From Rhodoferax ferrireducens (GTDB lineage: Bacteria; Pseudomonadota; Gammaproteobacteria; Burkholderiales; Burkholderiaceae_C): DNA of 64,000 nucleotides. The notes under the pieces were generated by a model. It saw nothing but the letters and a program-made list of their open reading frames with translations, did not search any database and was not told where the DNA came from. This document shows, in pieces, positions 1-8,273 of this stretch. Made by a program: the position numbers and the translations under genes. Positions within the stretch are counted from its first letter, which is position 1. The number at the start of each line of letters is the position of its first letter. The stretch spans positions 1-64,000 of the forward strand of contig MTEI01000007.1 of the NCBI GenBank assembly GCA_002083775.1, given 5' to 3'.

Positions 1-37
1 GAAAGGCTTGCGCGTAGGGAGGTTTTGGTTTTGGCAT
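1..37 (-). CDS. IS3-family transposase OrfA, N-terminal fragment cut by the window edge
   Basis: Only twelve codons are visible (MPKPKPPYAQAF). Many IS3-family OrfA proteins open with MPKPKPPY followed by a helix-turn-helix, which would bind the element's ends. The ATG lies about 46 bases inside the element end and is preceded by GGAAGAG, a good ribosome-binding site. The call rests on N-terminal similarity and position only; the HTH and the OrfB DDE domain are outside the window. Confidence 0.6.
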   Translation of the reverse strand, partial: MPKPKPPYAQAF

Positions 38-83
38 TTCGGACTCTTCCTTTCAGTTGGAAAGTGTCCGTGAAATGGGGTCA
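1..83 (-). mobile_element. End of an IS3-family insertion sequence
   Basis: Read on the minus strand, the ABC ATPase reading frame stops matching its family near base 84-92. It is replaced by a sequence beginning TGACCCCATTTCACGGACAC, which resembles the terminal sequence of IS3-family elements. About 45 bases inside this, after a GGAAGAG ribosome site, a reading frame begins MPKPKPPYAQAF, the N-terminus typical of IS3-family OrfA proteins. The rest of the element lies outside the window, so neither the other end nor a target duplication can be seen. The exact boundary could be up to about 10 bases further right. Confidence 0.7.
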
Positions 84-606
84 ACTTCAGTTCATCCAGA
101 AACAGCAGCTCCGGCGCCAGCACCAGGGCCCGGGCCAGCGCGGCACGTTTCATCATGCCACCGCTGAGTTCTGACGGGTATTGGCCCGCCACGTTGGCTG
201 CCAGACCCACCAACGCCAGCTTCTCGGCGGCAATGGCATCCACTTGCTGATCGTCGAGTTGGCGGTGTTCCCGCAACGGCAAACCAATGTTTTCAAGAAC
301 TGTCAACGAGCCAAACAGACCACCCTGCTGAAACAACACGCCAAAGCGCTGGCGCAGGGCCAGCGCCGCAGCCTCGGTGATGTGGGCCAGATCCACACCG
401 AGCACACGGACGCTGCCTGAATTCGGGGTGTGCAGCAGGATCATTTCCCGCAACAGCGTCGATTTGCCGGAACCACTGCCGCCGATCACGGCAAAAATCT
501 CCGCCCGGCGCACCGCCAACGTGATGCCGTTGTGCACCACGTGGCTGCCAAAACGCGTCACCACCTGGTGCATTTCAAGAACAATCTCCGTTTTGATCGG
601 CGCCAT
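84..606 (-). pseudogene. Mla/Mce-type ABC transporter ATPase, interrupted by an IS3 element
   Basis: About 171 codons of an ABC ATPase of the MlaF (Ttg2A) class, which powers lipid transport between outer and inner membrane. Walker A is GGSGSGKST (about residue 42), the Q-loop region is LFQQGGLF, the signature is LSGGMMKRAALARAL (about 146) and Walker B is ELLFLDE (about 168). The MMKR version of the signature helix is typical of MlaF-like proteins. Immediately after LFLDE the family sequence (D-loop, H-loop) is missing and IS3 sequence follows, so the gene lacks its last third. The ATG follows the permease stop by one base, so the two were an operon. A substrate-binding MCE protein would be expected beyond the IS, outside the window. 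The truncated product should not hydrolyse ATP normally. Confidence 0.75.
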
Positions 607-607
607 G

Positions 608-1414
608 TCAAAGGTCCAGCAGGCTGAAGGCGACGGAAAACAAAGCATCGGCCACGATCACCAGAAAGATGGACTGCACCACCGCGCGCGTGGTGTGCAG
701 CCCGACGCTGTCTGCCCCACCGCGGGTTTGAAAGCCTTGAAAACACCCGACCATGGCAATGGTGGCCGCAAACACCGGCGCTTTGCACAGCCCCACCAGG
801 TAAGAAGTGATGCTGACCGCCAGGGCAAAGCGGTCCAGAAATTCACCAAAACCCACACCAAGCTGCGCCCGCGCCATGAACATGCCGCCCAAGACGCCGG
901 TCACATCGGCAAAAACGGTCAGCAGCGGCAGGGCAATGACCAGCGCAATCAGCTTGGGCAGCACCAGCATCTCCAGCGGCGCAATGCCGATGGTGCGCAT
1001 GGCATCCACCTCTTGCGTCACCGACATGGTGCCAATCTGTGCGGCATAGGCTGAGCCGGAGCGCCCGGCAATGATGATGGCCGTCATCAGCGGCCCAAAT
1101 TCGCGCAGCATGGACAGCCCCACCAGATCGGCAACAAAAATATTGGCGCCGTATTGCTTGAGCTGGTCTGCGCCCTGATACGCCACCACGATCCCCAGCA
1201 AAAACGACAACAGCCCGACGATGGGCAAAGCGTCAAATCCGGCGCTACGCAGGTTGAACAAAATGGGTCGCCAGCGGATGCGCTGCGGGTGAGTCACCCA
1301 CCCAGCCAAGGCCAGAAAACTCTCACCCAAGAAACCCAGCAGCGCCTGCCCTTGCGACAGGGCTGACCAGGTCTTGCTGCCGAGTTGATGCAGCGTCTGA
1401 AGCAAGGGGCTCAT
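608..1414 (-). CDS. MlaE/YrbE-family ABC transporter permease
   Basis: A 268-residue inner-membrane protein of the MlaE (YrbE) family, the permease of lipid-trafficking Mla/Mce transporters. Hydrophobic segments fall near residues 65-85, 110-130, 150-175, 195-220 and 240-262. The family core is clear: LREFGPLMTAIIIAGRSGSA, followed by QEVDAMRTIG. It is transcribed with the downstream ATPase with one base between stop and start. Some relatives carry an N-terminal STAS domain; none is present here, and an upstream in-frame stop rules out a longer version. Because the partner ATPase is broken by an IS, this permease is probably orphaned unless another ATPase serves it. Confidence 0.88.
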   Translation of the reverse strand: MSPLLQTLHQLGSKTWSALSQGQALLGFLGESFLALAGWVTHPQRIRWRPILFNLRSAGFDALPIVGLLSFLLGIVVAYQGADQLKQYGANIFVADLVGLSMLREFGPLMTAIIIAGRSGSAYAAQIGTMSVTQEVDAMRTIGIAPLEMLVLPKLIALVIALPLLTVFADVTGVLGGMFMARAQLGVGFGEFLDRFALAVSITSYLVGLCKAPVFAATIAMVGCFQGFQTRGGADSVGLHTTRAVVQSIFLVIVADALFSVAFSLLDL

Positions 1415-1725
1415 CCGGTGAATGACCGGTGTGATCCGGTCATGCCGGATTCAGCTGGTCAAAGGCAGTTTTGGCAGCAGCCAGACAGACTGTCAGGGCG
1501 GTGCCGCTGCGCAGCGCAAGAGGCTTGGTCATGGAGATTCTTGGTAGTTGGGACAAGGGCAGGCGCAAAAATGCGTTGATGTCATGACATTAAGGTCTGA
1601 CAGGCTCGCGGTCGGTTCGCCACCGAACAAACCAACTGCGCTGTCTGCGACTACATTGTTTGCGGGAACCAAAAACCCCCCGCGTTGGAATTTTCTCCCT
1701 TCCGCCGCGGCTCGAAAGAGATTTG

Positions 1726-1753
1726 GCCCGGCGCTTGTGCCGGGCTTTTTTTT
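1726..1753 (+). terminator. Intrinsic terminator with no + strand gene before it
   Basis: Seven-base perfect stem GCCCGGC/GCCGGGC with a six-base loop, followed by eight T residues on the + strand. The 382-base gap 1415-1796 holds no convincing coding sequence on either strand. The flanking genes (608-1414 and 1797-2957) are both on the minus strand, so this terminator serves neither of them in the T-tract orientation. It may end a small RNA starting somewhere after about 1560, or be a relic. Confidence 0.7.
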
Positions 1754-1796
1754 GGCTCAGGCAGCTCCGAAGCTGTGGCCAACAGCCGGACTTGGC

Positions 1797-2957
1797 TCAG
1801 AGTTGCAGCGGCTTGACATAGCCTGTCATCTCCAGATACCCACGGCCTACCGGCTGGCCTTGGGCATTGAGCAGGTCGCTCAAACCCTCCCAGTAGATCG
1901 CACCGGTGGAGCGGCTGCTGTCAAGCTCCTGGTCGTCGATCAGCGCGCGCACTGTGAGTGTCAGGGGTGCTGCGGCCAAGGCCTGGGTGCCTGATGTGCC
2001 AGGTGGACCCAGGATCAGCAGCGACCACTGCACCGGGTAGGTGGCGCCACTGCTCTGGCTCTTCCAGAAACGCTCGGGCCGGAAAATTACTTGGTCTGGC
2101 GTCAAAACCACTGGCTGGGCCGAGCCAGCCGGTCGCCAGGAGCCACCCGCCCAGACCGTGTCACCGGTTTTGTCGCGCAACCTGAAGGCGGTGAGCGCGC
2201 CGCCGTCGGTCAGGTTCATGCCAATCCAGTCCCAGCCCACGGCTTGCGGCGGCATGATGGATTGGCTCCACTCATGGTCGAGCCAAGCGCGCCCGGTCAC
2301 CTGCATTGGCTGACCCGCCAGCGTGAGCTGGCCGCTGACGCGCAGTTGCGGCAGGCTGTAATAAAAACTTGCCTGGCTGGCCAGTGGTCCCTTGCGTGAC
2401 AGGCCCTGATCACCCTGCAGCAGAAGCGGCTGGGTTTCCTGCAGGTCCAGGGTGAAGGCAAACGCCTCGCCGCTGGCTTTAGCCTGGTAGCGGCTGCCTT
2501 GGCGTACCAGCAACCAGTCGCGCAGGCGCACGTCGGTGTCGGCCTCGCTGGCCTGTGCCAGATCGATACTTGAATCACCCGAACTGCGCGCAATGCGCTG
2601 GTCGTGCAGCAGGCGCTGGCCTGCTACGTCGGTCACGGCGGTGTGGGCAAAAAACAGCTGTTTGGCGGCAAAACCCGAGCGCATGGCTTGGGTGGAGGGC
2701 ACGCGTGACCTGAAAAACGTCAGTTGAAAGCCAAAGAGGCGCTCTTTGGCTTGCAGTTCCCCGGTGACGTACCACCACTCAATCGCCGTGTCCGGGTGGC
2801 TACCCAGGTCACGCGGGAATTGCAGCGGACGCTTGACCAATACCTGTGACTCGGTGTTGCCGGTGTCTGCCAGCGCCAGTGCCGGCCAGAGCGGGGCGCA
2901 CGCAGCGGCTGCCAGAAGCTGGCGTCGGCTGAACTCAGGCAGTTGCGGAAATTTCAA
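1797..2957 (-). CDS. AttH/CrtC-family exported lipocalin-like protein
   Basis: A 386-residue protein of the carotenoid 1,2-hydratase/AttH family. The N-terminus carries a twin-arginine-like signal (SRRQLLAAAACAPLWPALALA, residues 10-30), so it is exported, probably by Tat. Family marks are the IEWWYVTGEL block near residue 60, WLDHEWSQ near 225, and GWDWIGMNL with GALTAFRLRD just after. In AttEFGH systems such a secreted protein works with an ABC exporter made of a LolD-like ATPase and FtsX permeases. Both parts occur further upstream on the same strand (9188-11959 and 16481-17143), so the Att role is more likely than carotenoid hydration; no other carotenoid gene is present. It is the last gene of a long minus-strand block. 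Confidence 0.8.
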   Translation of the reverse strand: MKFPQLPEFSRRQLLAAAACAPLWPALALADTGNTESQVLVKRPLQFPRDLGSHPDTAIEWWYVTGELQAKERLFGFQLTFFRSRVPSTQAMRSGFAAKQLFFAHTAVTDVAGQRLLHDQRIARSSGDSSIDLAQASEADTDVRLRDWLLVRQGSRYQAKASGEAFAFTLDLQETQPLLLQGDQGLSRKGPLASQASFYYSLPQLRVSGQLTLAGQPMQVTGRAWLDHEWSQSIMPPQAVGWDWIGMNLTDGGALTAFRLRDKTGDTVWAGGSWRPAGSAQPVVLTPDQVIFRPERFWKSQSSGATYPVQWSLLILGPPGTSGTQALAAAPLTLTVRALIDDQELDSSRSTGAIYWEGLSDLLNAQGQPVGRGYLEMTGYVKPLQL

Positions 2958-3021
2958 AACAGGGACTCAGATCAAATGGATTCGAAACGACTGTACCAAG
3001 TTTGCCGCCAATTCGACTAAC

Positions 3022-3744
3022 CTATGGCGCCGATGGGGGAGTCATCGGGCACGCGTCGTTATTCAGGTCGTATTCAAACAGCCAGAAGTTGTCCAGTTGT
3101 GTGTGCTGAACGGCACAAGCCTGGGTGGCGACCAAAGCCTCCAGTTCCTTGACCTTGGGAAAATTTTTCAGGACACGATGCTGTGTTCCATCGGGAAGCG
3201 GGCGGTGCTGATAGGTATTGCCTTCGGCATCACGTTCAACGATGGGCAGTTCGTCACATTGCTCTTCGGAGTTATCCAGAAACAGAACACGAGATCCCGG
3301 GCCAAGCCTGGCATGAAGAGACCGCAAAAAGGCAGCGCGAGCGGAAATGGGCACATGCGAGAACCATAGACCCGCGAATGCCGCTTGAAACAGCCCCAGG
3401 CTTGTTGGTAGTGCGAAGGCGTCAGCCTCGGAGAAAGTCACGTTTTCGGTGTTTGGGCGAAGGCGCGCAAAAGTCAGTGGCTCCGGGGTCCAATCGGTTG
3501 CCGCCATGGAGGGGACCCGCGGGGCAATGACCTGGGTCCAGTAACCCGTTCCGCAGGCGACCTCCAGTACAGACCTGCCTGCCAAGCGCGCTGGGATGTG
3601 CTGGTGCAGAAAGGCGAGGTCTTGAGTGCGCTCCGGTTTGAGATAGACAAGGTCATAGTACGTCGCACGAGCCGCGTAATAGGCCCGCATCTCAGCGCTG
3701 GCATGTGCGTGTTCTATGTTTGCGGGAGACGGGCCAGGAGCCAC
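3022..3744 (-). CDS. Class I SAM-dependent methyltransferase
   Basis: About 240 residues of a Rossmann-fold methyltransferase. The SAM-binding motif I is VLEVACGTGYWT; D of AATDWTPEPL fits motif II; SEADAFALP and GLWFSHVP follow. Tyrosines in YYAARATYYDLVYL open the domain. A GTG at 3744, four bases after the stop of the PLP enzyme, and an ATG at 3690 are both possible starts; a longer frame from 3921 only runs antiparallel in the neighbour's code and is not used. The substrate is unknown. Proximity to the cysteine-synthase-like gene hints at sulfur metabolism, for example methylation of a thiol, but this is only inference. Confidence 0.75.
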   Translation of the reverse strand: MAPGPSPANIEHAHASAEMRAYYAARATYYDLVYLKPERTQDLAFLHQHIPARLAGRSVLEVACGTGYWTQVIAPRVPSMAATDWTPEPLTFARLRPNTENVTFSEADAFALPTSLGLFQAAFAGLWFSHVPISARAAFLRSLHARLGPGSRVLFLDNSEEQCDELPIVERDAEGNTYQHRPLPDGTQHRVLKNFPKVKELEALVATQACAVQHTQLDNFWLFEYDLNNDACPMTPPSAP

Positions 3745-3748
3745 TGGG

Positions 3749-4816
3749 TCAAACCGGGACAGGCTGGGTATCTGCGCCAGACAACGCTTGCAACCGCGCC
3801 AGCGCCGGGCCGCAGTCGCCAATATGCTGCTGCACCCACACCGGGTCGAAATACGAGCCCAGGTAACGCTCGCCCGCGTCGCACAGCAGCGACAAAATCG
3901 AGCCTTTTTGGCCAGTGTCACGCATCTCGGTGGCCAGTTCCAGCATGCCTATCAGGTTGGTGCCGGTGGACGGGCCGACCTTGCGGCCCAGCAGCTCGGT
4001 CAGCAACTGCATCGCCGCCACCGAATCGACATCGGCCACGTCAATCATGCGGTCGATCAGGGTGCGGATGAAGCTCGGCTCCACACGCGGGCGGCCAATG
4101 CCTTCGATGCGGGAGCCGGGGCCGGTCACGCTGGCATTGCCGGTGCGGTGGTATTCGCCAAACACCGAGCCCACCGGGTCCGCCACACACACTTGCGTGT
4201 CATGGCGCTGGTAGCGCACAAAACGGCCTATGGTGGCGCTGGTGCCGCCGGTGCCCGCGCCCACCACAATCCAGCGCGGCACCGGAAAACGCTCGCGCGC
4301 CATCTGGTTGAACATGCTCTGCGCAATGTTGTTGCTGCTGCGCCAGTCGGTGGCGCGCTCGGCATAGGTGAACTGGTCCATGTAGTGGCCGCCGGTCTGG
4401 CGGGCTAACTCGCGCGCCTCGTCATAGACGGCGTTGGGGCTGTCCACCAAGTGGCAGCGGCCGCCATAAAACTCGATCTTGGCGATCTTTTCGCACGAGG
4501 TTTCGCGCGGCATCACGGCGATGAAGGGCAGGCCCAGCAGCCGGGCAAAGTAGGCTTCGCTGACTGCGGTGGAGCCGCTGCTGGACTCCACCACGGTGGA
4601 GCCTTCATGCAGCCAGCCGTTGCACAAGCTGTACAAAAACAGCGAACGTGCCAGGCGGTGCTTCAGGCTGCCGGTGGGGTGGGTGGATTCGTCTTTGAGG
4701 TACAGGTCGATGCCATGTCTGGCAAAGCCGGGCAGCGGCAGGGCGATCAAATGGGTGTCGGCGCTGCGCTGGTAGTCGGCCTCAATGGTGGCGATGGCGG
4801 TGTGAAGCCAGTTCAT
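3749..4816 (-). CDS. PLP-dependent cysteine synthase-family protein (cysteine desulfhydrase-like)
   Basis: A 355-residue fold-type II PLP enzyme. The lysine of [17 protein letters not shown] (about residue 53) would form the Schiff base, [10 protein letters not shown] is the substrate loop, and [13 protein letters not shown] is the phosphate-binding glycine loop. It resembles the CBS/cysteine synthase branch that includes the mycobacterial cysteine desulfhydrase Cds1, which releases sulfide, pyruvate and ammonia from cysteine. True cysteine synthase activity cannot be excluded. It follows the amino-acid ABC ATPase by 64 bases containing one dispersed repeat, and precedes the methyltransferase by four bases. 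It may act on the amino acid imported by the transporter. Confidence 0.78.
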   Translation of the reverse strand: MNWLHTAIATIEADYQRSADTHLIALPLPGFARHGIDLYLKDESTHPTGSLKHRLARSLFLYSLCNGWLHEGSTVVESSSGSTAVSEAYFARLLGLPFIAVMPRETSCEKIAKIEFYGGRCHLVDSPNAVYDEARELARQTGGHYMDQFTYAERATDWRSSNNIAQSMFNQMARERFPVPRWIVVGAGTGGTSATIGRFVRYQRHDTQVCVADPVGSVFGEYHRTGNASVTGPGSRIEGIGRPRVEPSFIRTLIDRMIDVADVDSVAAMQLLTELLGRKVGPSTGTNLIGMLELATEMRDTGQKGSILSLLCDAGERYLGSYFDPVWVQQHIGDCGPALARLQALSGADTQPVPV

Positions 4817-4826
4817 GATTTACTTT

Positions 4827-4881
4827 GAAAATAATAGCTTCTAGCCCTTTATCCATAAGGGCTAGAGCCTGTTTTGATGTT
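4827..4881. repeat. Dispersed Comamonadaceae-type palindromic repeat, intergenic copy
   Basis: About 55 bases with the core TAGCCCTTT-N-ATAAGGGCTAGAG flanked by A/T-rich AATAGC and TTTTGATG. It fills the space between the cysteine-synthase-like gene and the ABC ATPase stop codon. It can fold into a hairpin in the transcript and may act as an mRNA stabiliser or attenuator inside the operon. Confidence 0.8.
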
Positions 4882-5660
4882 TATTTCAGGCTGCCCGAGA
4901 GGAACTGCGCCAGGCGCACGCTCTTGGGGTTGGAGAGCACATGCGCCGGGTTGCCTTCTTCTTCGACCAGACCTTTGTGCAAAAAGATCAGGTGGTTGGC
5001 CACTTCGCGGGCAAAACCCATCTCATGCGTCACCACCACCATGGTGCGGCCTTCTAAAGCCAGGTTTTTCATGACTTTGAGCACCTCAGACACCAGTTCG
5101 GGGTCGAGCGCGCTGGTGGGTTCGTCAAACAGCATCACCTCGGGCTCCATCGCCAGCGCGCGGGCGATGGCCACGCGCTGCTGTTGGCCGCCGCTCAGAT
5201 GCGCCGGGTAAGCGTCTTCCTTGCCTTCCAGACCCACCTTGGCCAGGTATTTGCGGGCAATGTCCACCGCCTGGTCGTGCGGCACTTTCATCACATGCAC
5301 CGGCGCTTCAATGATGTTTTGCAACACCGTCATGTGTGCCCACAGGTTGAAGTGCTGGAACACCATGGCCAGCTTGGTGCGCAGCCGCGCCAGCTGTTTG
5401 GGGTTGGCGGCGTGCAGCTCGCCATGTTTGTCGGGGTTGAGGTGCAGCTCTTCGCCGGCCACGGTGATGCGGCCCTGGTGCGGTTTTTCCAGCAGGTTGA
5501 TGCAGCGCAAAAACGTGCTTTTGCCCGAGCCCGAGCTGCCGATGATGCTGATCACATCCCCCGCATGTGCGGTGAGTGACACGCCTTTGAGCACTTCGTT
5601 CGAACCAAAGCGCTTGTGGATGTTCTCCACCTGGAGTTTGAGGGTGGTGGTCGTGGTCAT
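4881..5660 (-). CDS. Polar/basic amino-acid ABC transporter ATPase (HisP-like)
   Basis: A 259-residue cytoplasmic ATPase of the polar amino-acid uptake (PAAT) family, close to HisP of Enterobacteria. Walker A is GSSGSGKST (about residue 42), signature [15 protein letters not shown] (about 163), Walker [15 protein letters not shown], and the switch histidine lies in VVTHEMGF. The insert [20 protein letters not shown] is HisP-like. It lies two bases after the aspartoacylase-like gene in the same operon as the binding protein and the two permeases. It should power uptake of histidine, lysine, arginine or ornithine. Confidence 0.9.
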   Translation of the reverse strand: MTTTTTLKLQVENIHKRFGSNEVLKGVSLTAHAGDVISIIGSSGSGKSTFLRCINLLEKPHQGRITVAGEELHLNPDKHGELHAANPKQLARLRTKLAMVFQHFNLWAHMTVLQNIIEAPVHVMKVPHDQAVDIARKYLAKVGLEGKEDAYPAHLSGGQQQRVAIARALAMEPEVMLFDEPTSALDPELVSEVLKVMKNLALEGRTMVVVTHEMGFAREVANHLIFLHKGLVEEEGNPAHVLSNPKSVRLAQFLSGSLK

Positions 5661-5662
5661 GG

Positions 5663-6799
5663 TCAGGCCCCCAGCAGTTCACCCGTGCGAAACGCCTGGG
5701 CACCGGCAATCTTGCCGAGTTCACATCCGGTGGTGACGTAGCGGTCGCGGATGCGGGCGTAAAACAGGCCATCTACACCGGCCACCACACGCTCAACGCG
5801 CCCGTCAATCGGGTCGATCACCTCAGCCACCAGGTCACCCTTGACCAGCATCTGGCCAGGTTCGGCGGCAAACACCACCACGCCGGGCGTGCAGGCGTTC
5901 AAGCTCTCGGAGCCTGCCAGCGGGGTGGTTTGGCACAGCGGCTCGGGCACCTCGGGGGCATCATCACAGGCCCAAAGGCCCAGGGTTTGCAGCCAGCTGA
6001 TGATGGCTTGGGCGTCTTGCTGGGCCCAGGCGTGGCTCACGTCGAGTTCGCCGCGCAGCTCGATGGTGGTGCTGCAGCAGCCTTGCGGCAGCGGGGCGCT
6101 GATGCCTGCTGCCTGCAATTTGTCGGCCAGTTGCCACCAGGCGCTGGTCAGGCACTCGTCAAACGGCCGGTTGCCGGAGTTACGCGCCAGCAAAATAGCC
6201 CGGCTGCCCAGGTAGTGGGCCAGCTCGGCCATCTGCGGCCAGCAGGGTTCTTCGGTGTAGAAATGCAGCACGCCTTCGCAGTCGCAATGCAGGTCCAGCA
6301 CGTAATCGGCGTCATGCGCGAGCATCAGCAGGGTTTTGCGCAGGCTCTGCAACTCGGTGGTGGGTCGCCAGGCGTGCAGGTGCGCCTGCATGGCTTGGCG
6401 CACCAGGCGCACGTTGCCTGCCGCATCGCTGGTCAGTTGGTCTTTGACCACTGGCAAAACAGCGCTGGCCAGGTCGGGGTAATGGCGGTTGAAGTTTTCC
6501 GAGGTGTCCAGCTCAAAGCGGCCCATGGGTTTGTGATCGAGCCGTTGGGCCAGGCCAATCGGGTTGGACACCGGTACCAGCACCACTTCACCCAGCAGCA
6601 GGCCTTGGGCTTCGGCAGCTTGCAAGGCCGAGCGCAGGTGGTGCGCCACCAGCATGCCCGGCAGTTCTTCGGCGTGCAGGCTGGCCTGAATGTAGATTTT
6701 GAGGCCCGAACCCAGCAGGCCAAAGTGCAGGCTGGTTAGGGTTTTCTGGCTGCCCAGGCTGGGCGACAACAAGGGGTGGTCAAGGCGTTGCATGGTCAA
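5663..6799 (-). CDS. Succinylglutamate desuccinylase/aspartoacylase-family zinc hydrolase
   Basis: A 378-residue protein of the AstE/AspA zinc carboxypeptidase-like family. Zinc ligands fit HAEE in the [10 protein letters not shown] block (about residue 42) and the histidine of [14 protein letters not shown] (about 174). The C-terminal part ([19 protein letters not shown]) is the beta-barrel domain seen in many relatives, with GELDV just before. These enzymes cleave N-acylated amino acids, such as N-succinylglutamate in arginine catabolism. It is embedded between the permease and ATPase genes of a basic amino-acid importer, so deacylation of an imported N-acyl amino acid is a reasonable guess. 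No other ast genes are present, so AstE proper is unlikely. Confidence 0.82.
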   Translation of the reverse strand: MTMQRLDHPLLSPSLGSQKTLTSLHFGLLGSGLKIYIQASLHAEELPGMLVAHHLRSALQAAEAQGLLLGEVVLVPVSNPIGLAQRLDHKPMGRFELDTSENFNRHYPDLASAVLPVVKDQLTSDAAGNVRLVRQAMQAHLHAWRPTTELQSLRKTLLMLAHDADYVLDLHCDCEGVLHFYTEEPCWPQMAELAHYLGSRAILLARNSGNRPFDECLTSAWWQLADKLQAAGISAPLPQGCCSTTIELRGELDVSHAWAQQDAQAIISWLQTLGLWACDDAPEVPEPLCQTTPLAGSESLNACTPGVVVFAAEPGQMLVKGDLVAEVIDPIDGRVERVVAGVDGLFYARIRDRYVTTGCELGKIAGAQAFRTGELLGA

Positions 6800-6831
6800 A
6801 GGGGTTCACGGTGGTGCGTGCAAAAAAGCGC

Positions 6832-7545
6832 TCAGTGCCGACGGGGCGACAGGTAGGCCAACAGTCGCCCTTCGCTGAAGCGGAAGAAGCCGATCAGCGC
6901 AAACGAGGCGGTCAGGTAGATGGCTGCTGCCGCCAGATAGGCTTCAAATGGCAGGTAATAGGTGGCGTAGATCCGGCTGGCGGCTGAGGTTACGTCCAGC
7001 ATGTTGGGCACGGCACTGGCCAGGCTGGTGCTGTGCAGCATCATCACCACCTCGTTGCTGTAGGCGGGCAGGGTGCGGCGCAGGGCGCTGGGCAGCACGA
7101 TGCGCCACATGGTTTGCGTGCGGCTCATGCCGTAGGCGTGAGCGGCTTCGATCTCGCCCGCGCTGGTTTCGCGGATGGCGCCGGCCAGCATCTCGGCGGT
7201 GTAACCGGCGGTGTTCAGGCTGAAGGCCAGCAGCGCGCAAAAGAAGGGCTCTTTGAAATACGTCCATGGCCAGACGTCGTTCCAGCGCTCCTGGATCCAC
7301 TCTAACTGGCCCAGGCCGTAGTAAATCAGATACACCTGAATCAGCAGCGGGGTGCCGCGAATCACAAAGGTATAGGCACCCACCACCCAGCGCAGCGGCG
7401 CCCAGGGGCCGGTCAGCATCAGCGCAAAGATCAGCGCCAGCACCGCGCCAATGCCCAGCGAGGCAAACAGCAGCCACAGCGTGATGAGGATGCCGTTGCC
7501 AAACAGCGCCAGGTTCTCTGGCTCAAAGATGACGGCCCATTCCAT
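6832..7545 (-). CDS. Amino-acid ABC transporter permease (HisM-like)
   Basis: A 237-residue inner-membrane permease of the PAAT family with about five hydrophobic segments. The coupling motif EIEAAHAYGMSRTQTMWRIV (about residues 150-170) contacts the ATPase. VIRGTPLLIQVYLIYYG is the typical N-terminal region. It overlaps the preceding permease by one base (TAATG), so translation is coupled. It forms the membrane heterodimer with the 7545-8231 gene product. Confidence 0.9.
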   Translation of the reverse strand: MEWAVIFEPENLALFGNGILITLWLLFASLGIGAVLALIFALMLTGPWAPLRWVVGAYTFVIRGTPLLIQVYLIYYGLGQLEWIQERWNDVWPWTYFKEPFFCALLAFSLNTAGYTAEMLAGAIRETSAGEIEAAHAYGMSRTQTMWRIVLPSALRRTLPAYSNEVVMMLHSTSLASAVPNMLDVTSAASRIYATYYLPFEAYLAAAAIYLTASFALIGFFRFSEGRLLAYLSPRRH

Positions 7546-8231
7546 TACAGCTGGCCTCGTTTGGTGCCCAGGCTGTAGCGGGCGTTAACCTTTTTCAGCA
7601 CAAACAGCGAGACCGAGGTGTAAACCAAAAACAATGCCCCGGTGAACATGAAAAAGATGAACGGTGAGCGCGTGGCAGCGCTGGCCTGCTTGGCCAGGTA
7701 AGTCATCTCTTGCAGGCCGATCAGGCTCACCAATGCGGTGGCCTTGATCAGCACCAGCCAGTTGTTGGTGAACCCTGGCAGGGCGTAGCGCACCATTTGC
7801 GGGAGCGTGATGCGCAAAAAGGTCTGGAAGCGGCTCATGCCAAAGGCCCAGGCGGCCTCCATCTGGCCTTTGGGAATGCTCAGAATGGCGCCACGGAAAG
7901 TTTCGGTCATGTAGGCGCCGTAGATGAAGCCAATGGTCAGCACCCCGGCCATGAACGGATCAATGTCCACCGTGGCCTCGCTGCCCATTTTTTCGAGCAG
8001 GGTGTTGATGCCGATGGTGCCGCCGTAAAACACCAGCAGCATCAGCACCAGATCAGGAATACCGCGAATGATGGTGCTGTAGAGGGTGGCCAGTGCCACC
8101 AACACGGGTTTGCCCGAGAGCTTGGCCGCAGCACCGGCCAAGCCGAACAGAATCGACACCAACAGCGCCAGCAATGACACCCCCACCGTCAGCAGCGAGC
8201 CGTGCAGGATGACCCAGAAGTAGGACTGCAT
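7545..8231 (-). CDS. Amino-acid ABC transporter permease (HisQ-like)
   Basis: A 228-residue inner-membrane permease paired with the HisM-like protein. The coupling loop reads GQMEAAWAFGMSRFQTFLRI and the family block IIRGIPDLVLMLLVFYGG lies near residue 60. HisQ-type permeases contain this RGIPDLV motif. The gene starts 42 bases after the periplasmic binding protein stop. Confidence 0.9.
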   Translation of the reverse strand: MQSYFWVILHGSLLTVGVSLLALLVSILFGLAGAAAKLSGKPVLVALATLYSTIIRGIPDLVLMLLVFYGGTIGINTLLEKMGSEATVDIDPFMAGVLTIGFIYGAYMTETFRGAILSIPKGQMEAAWAFGMSRFQTFLRITLPQMVRYALPGFTNNWLVLIKATALVSLIGLQEMTYLAKQASAATRSPFIFFMFTGALFLVYTSVSLFVLKKVNARYSLGTKRGQL

Positions 8232-8273
8232 CAGGCGGGGTGGGCTGGCGTGTTGTCTGTTGGGTTCGCTGGT

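Noticed and set aside
1440..1532. A 30-codon minus-strand frame (MTKPLALRSG...) upstream of the MlaE gene
   Set aside because: No ribosome site, no recognisable family and its length is easily reached by chance in GC-rich DNA.
1548..1994. A 148-codon + strand frame
   Set aside because: It runs through the intrinsic terminator and then antisense to the AttH-like gene, with no ribosome site or family likeness.
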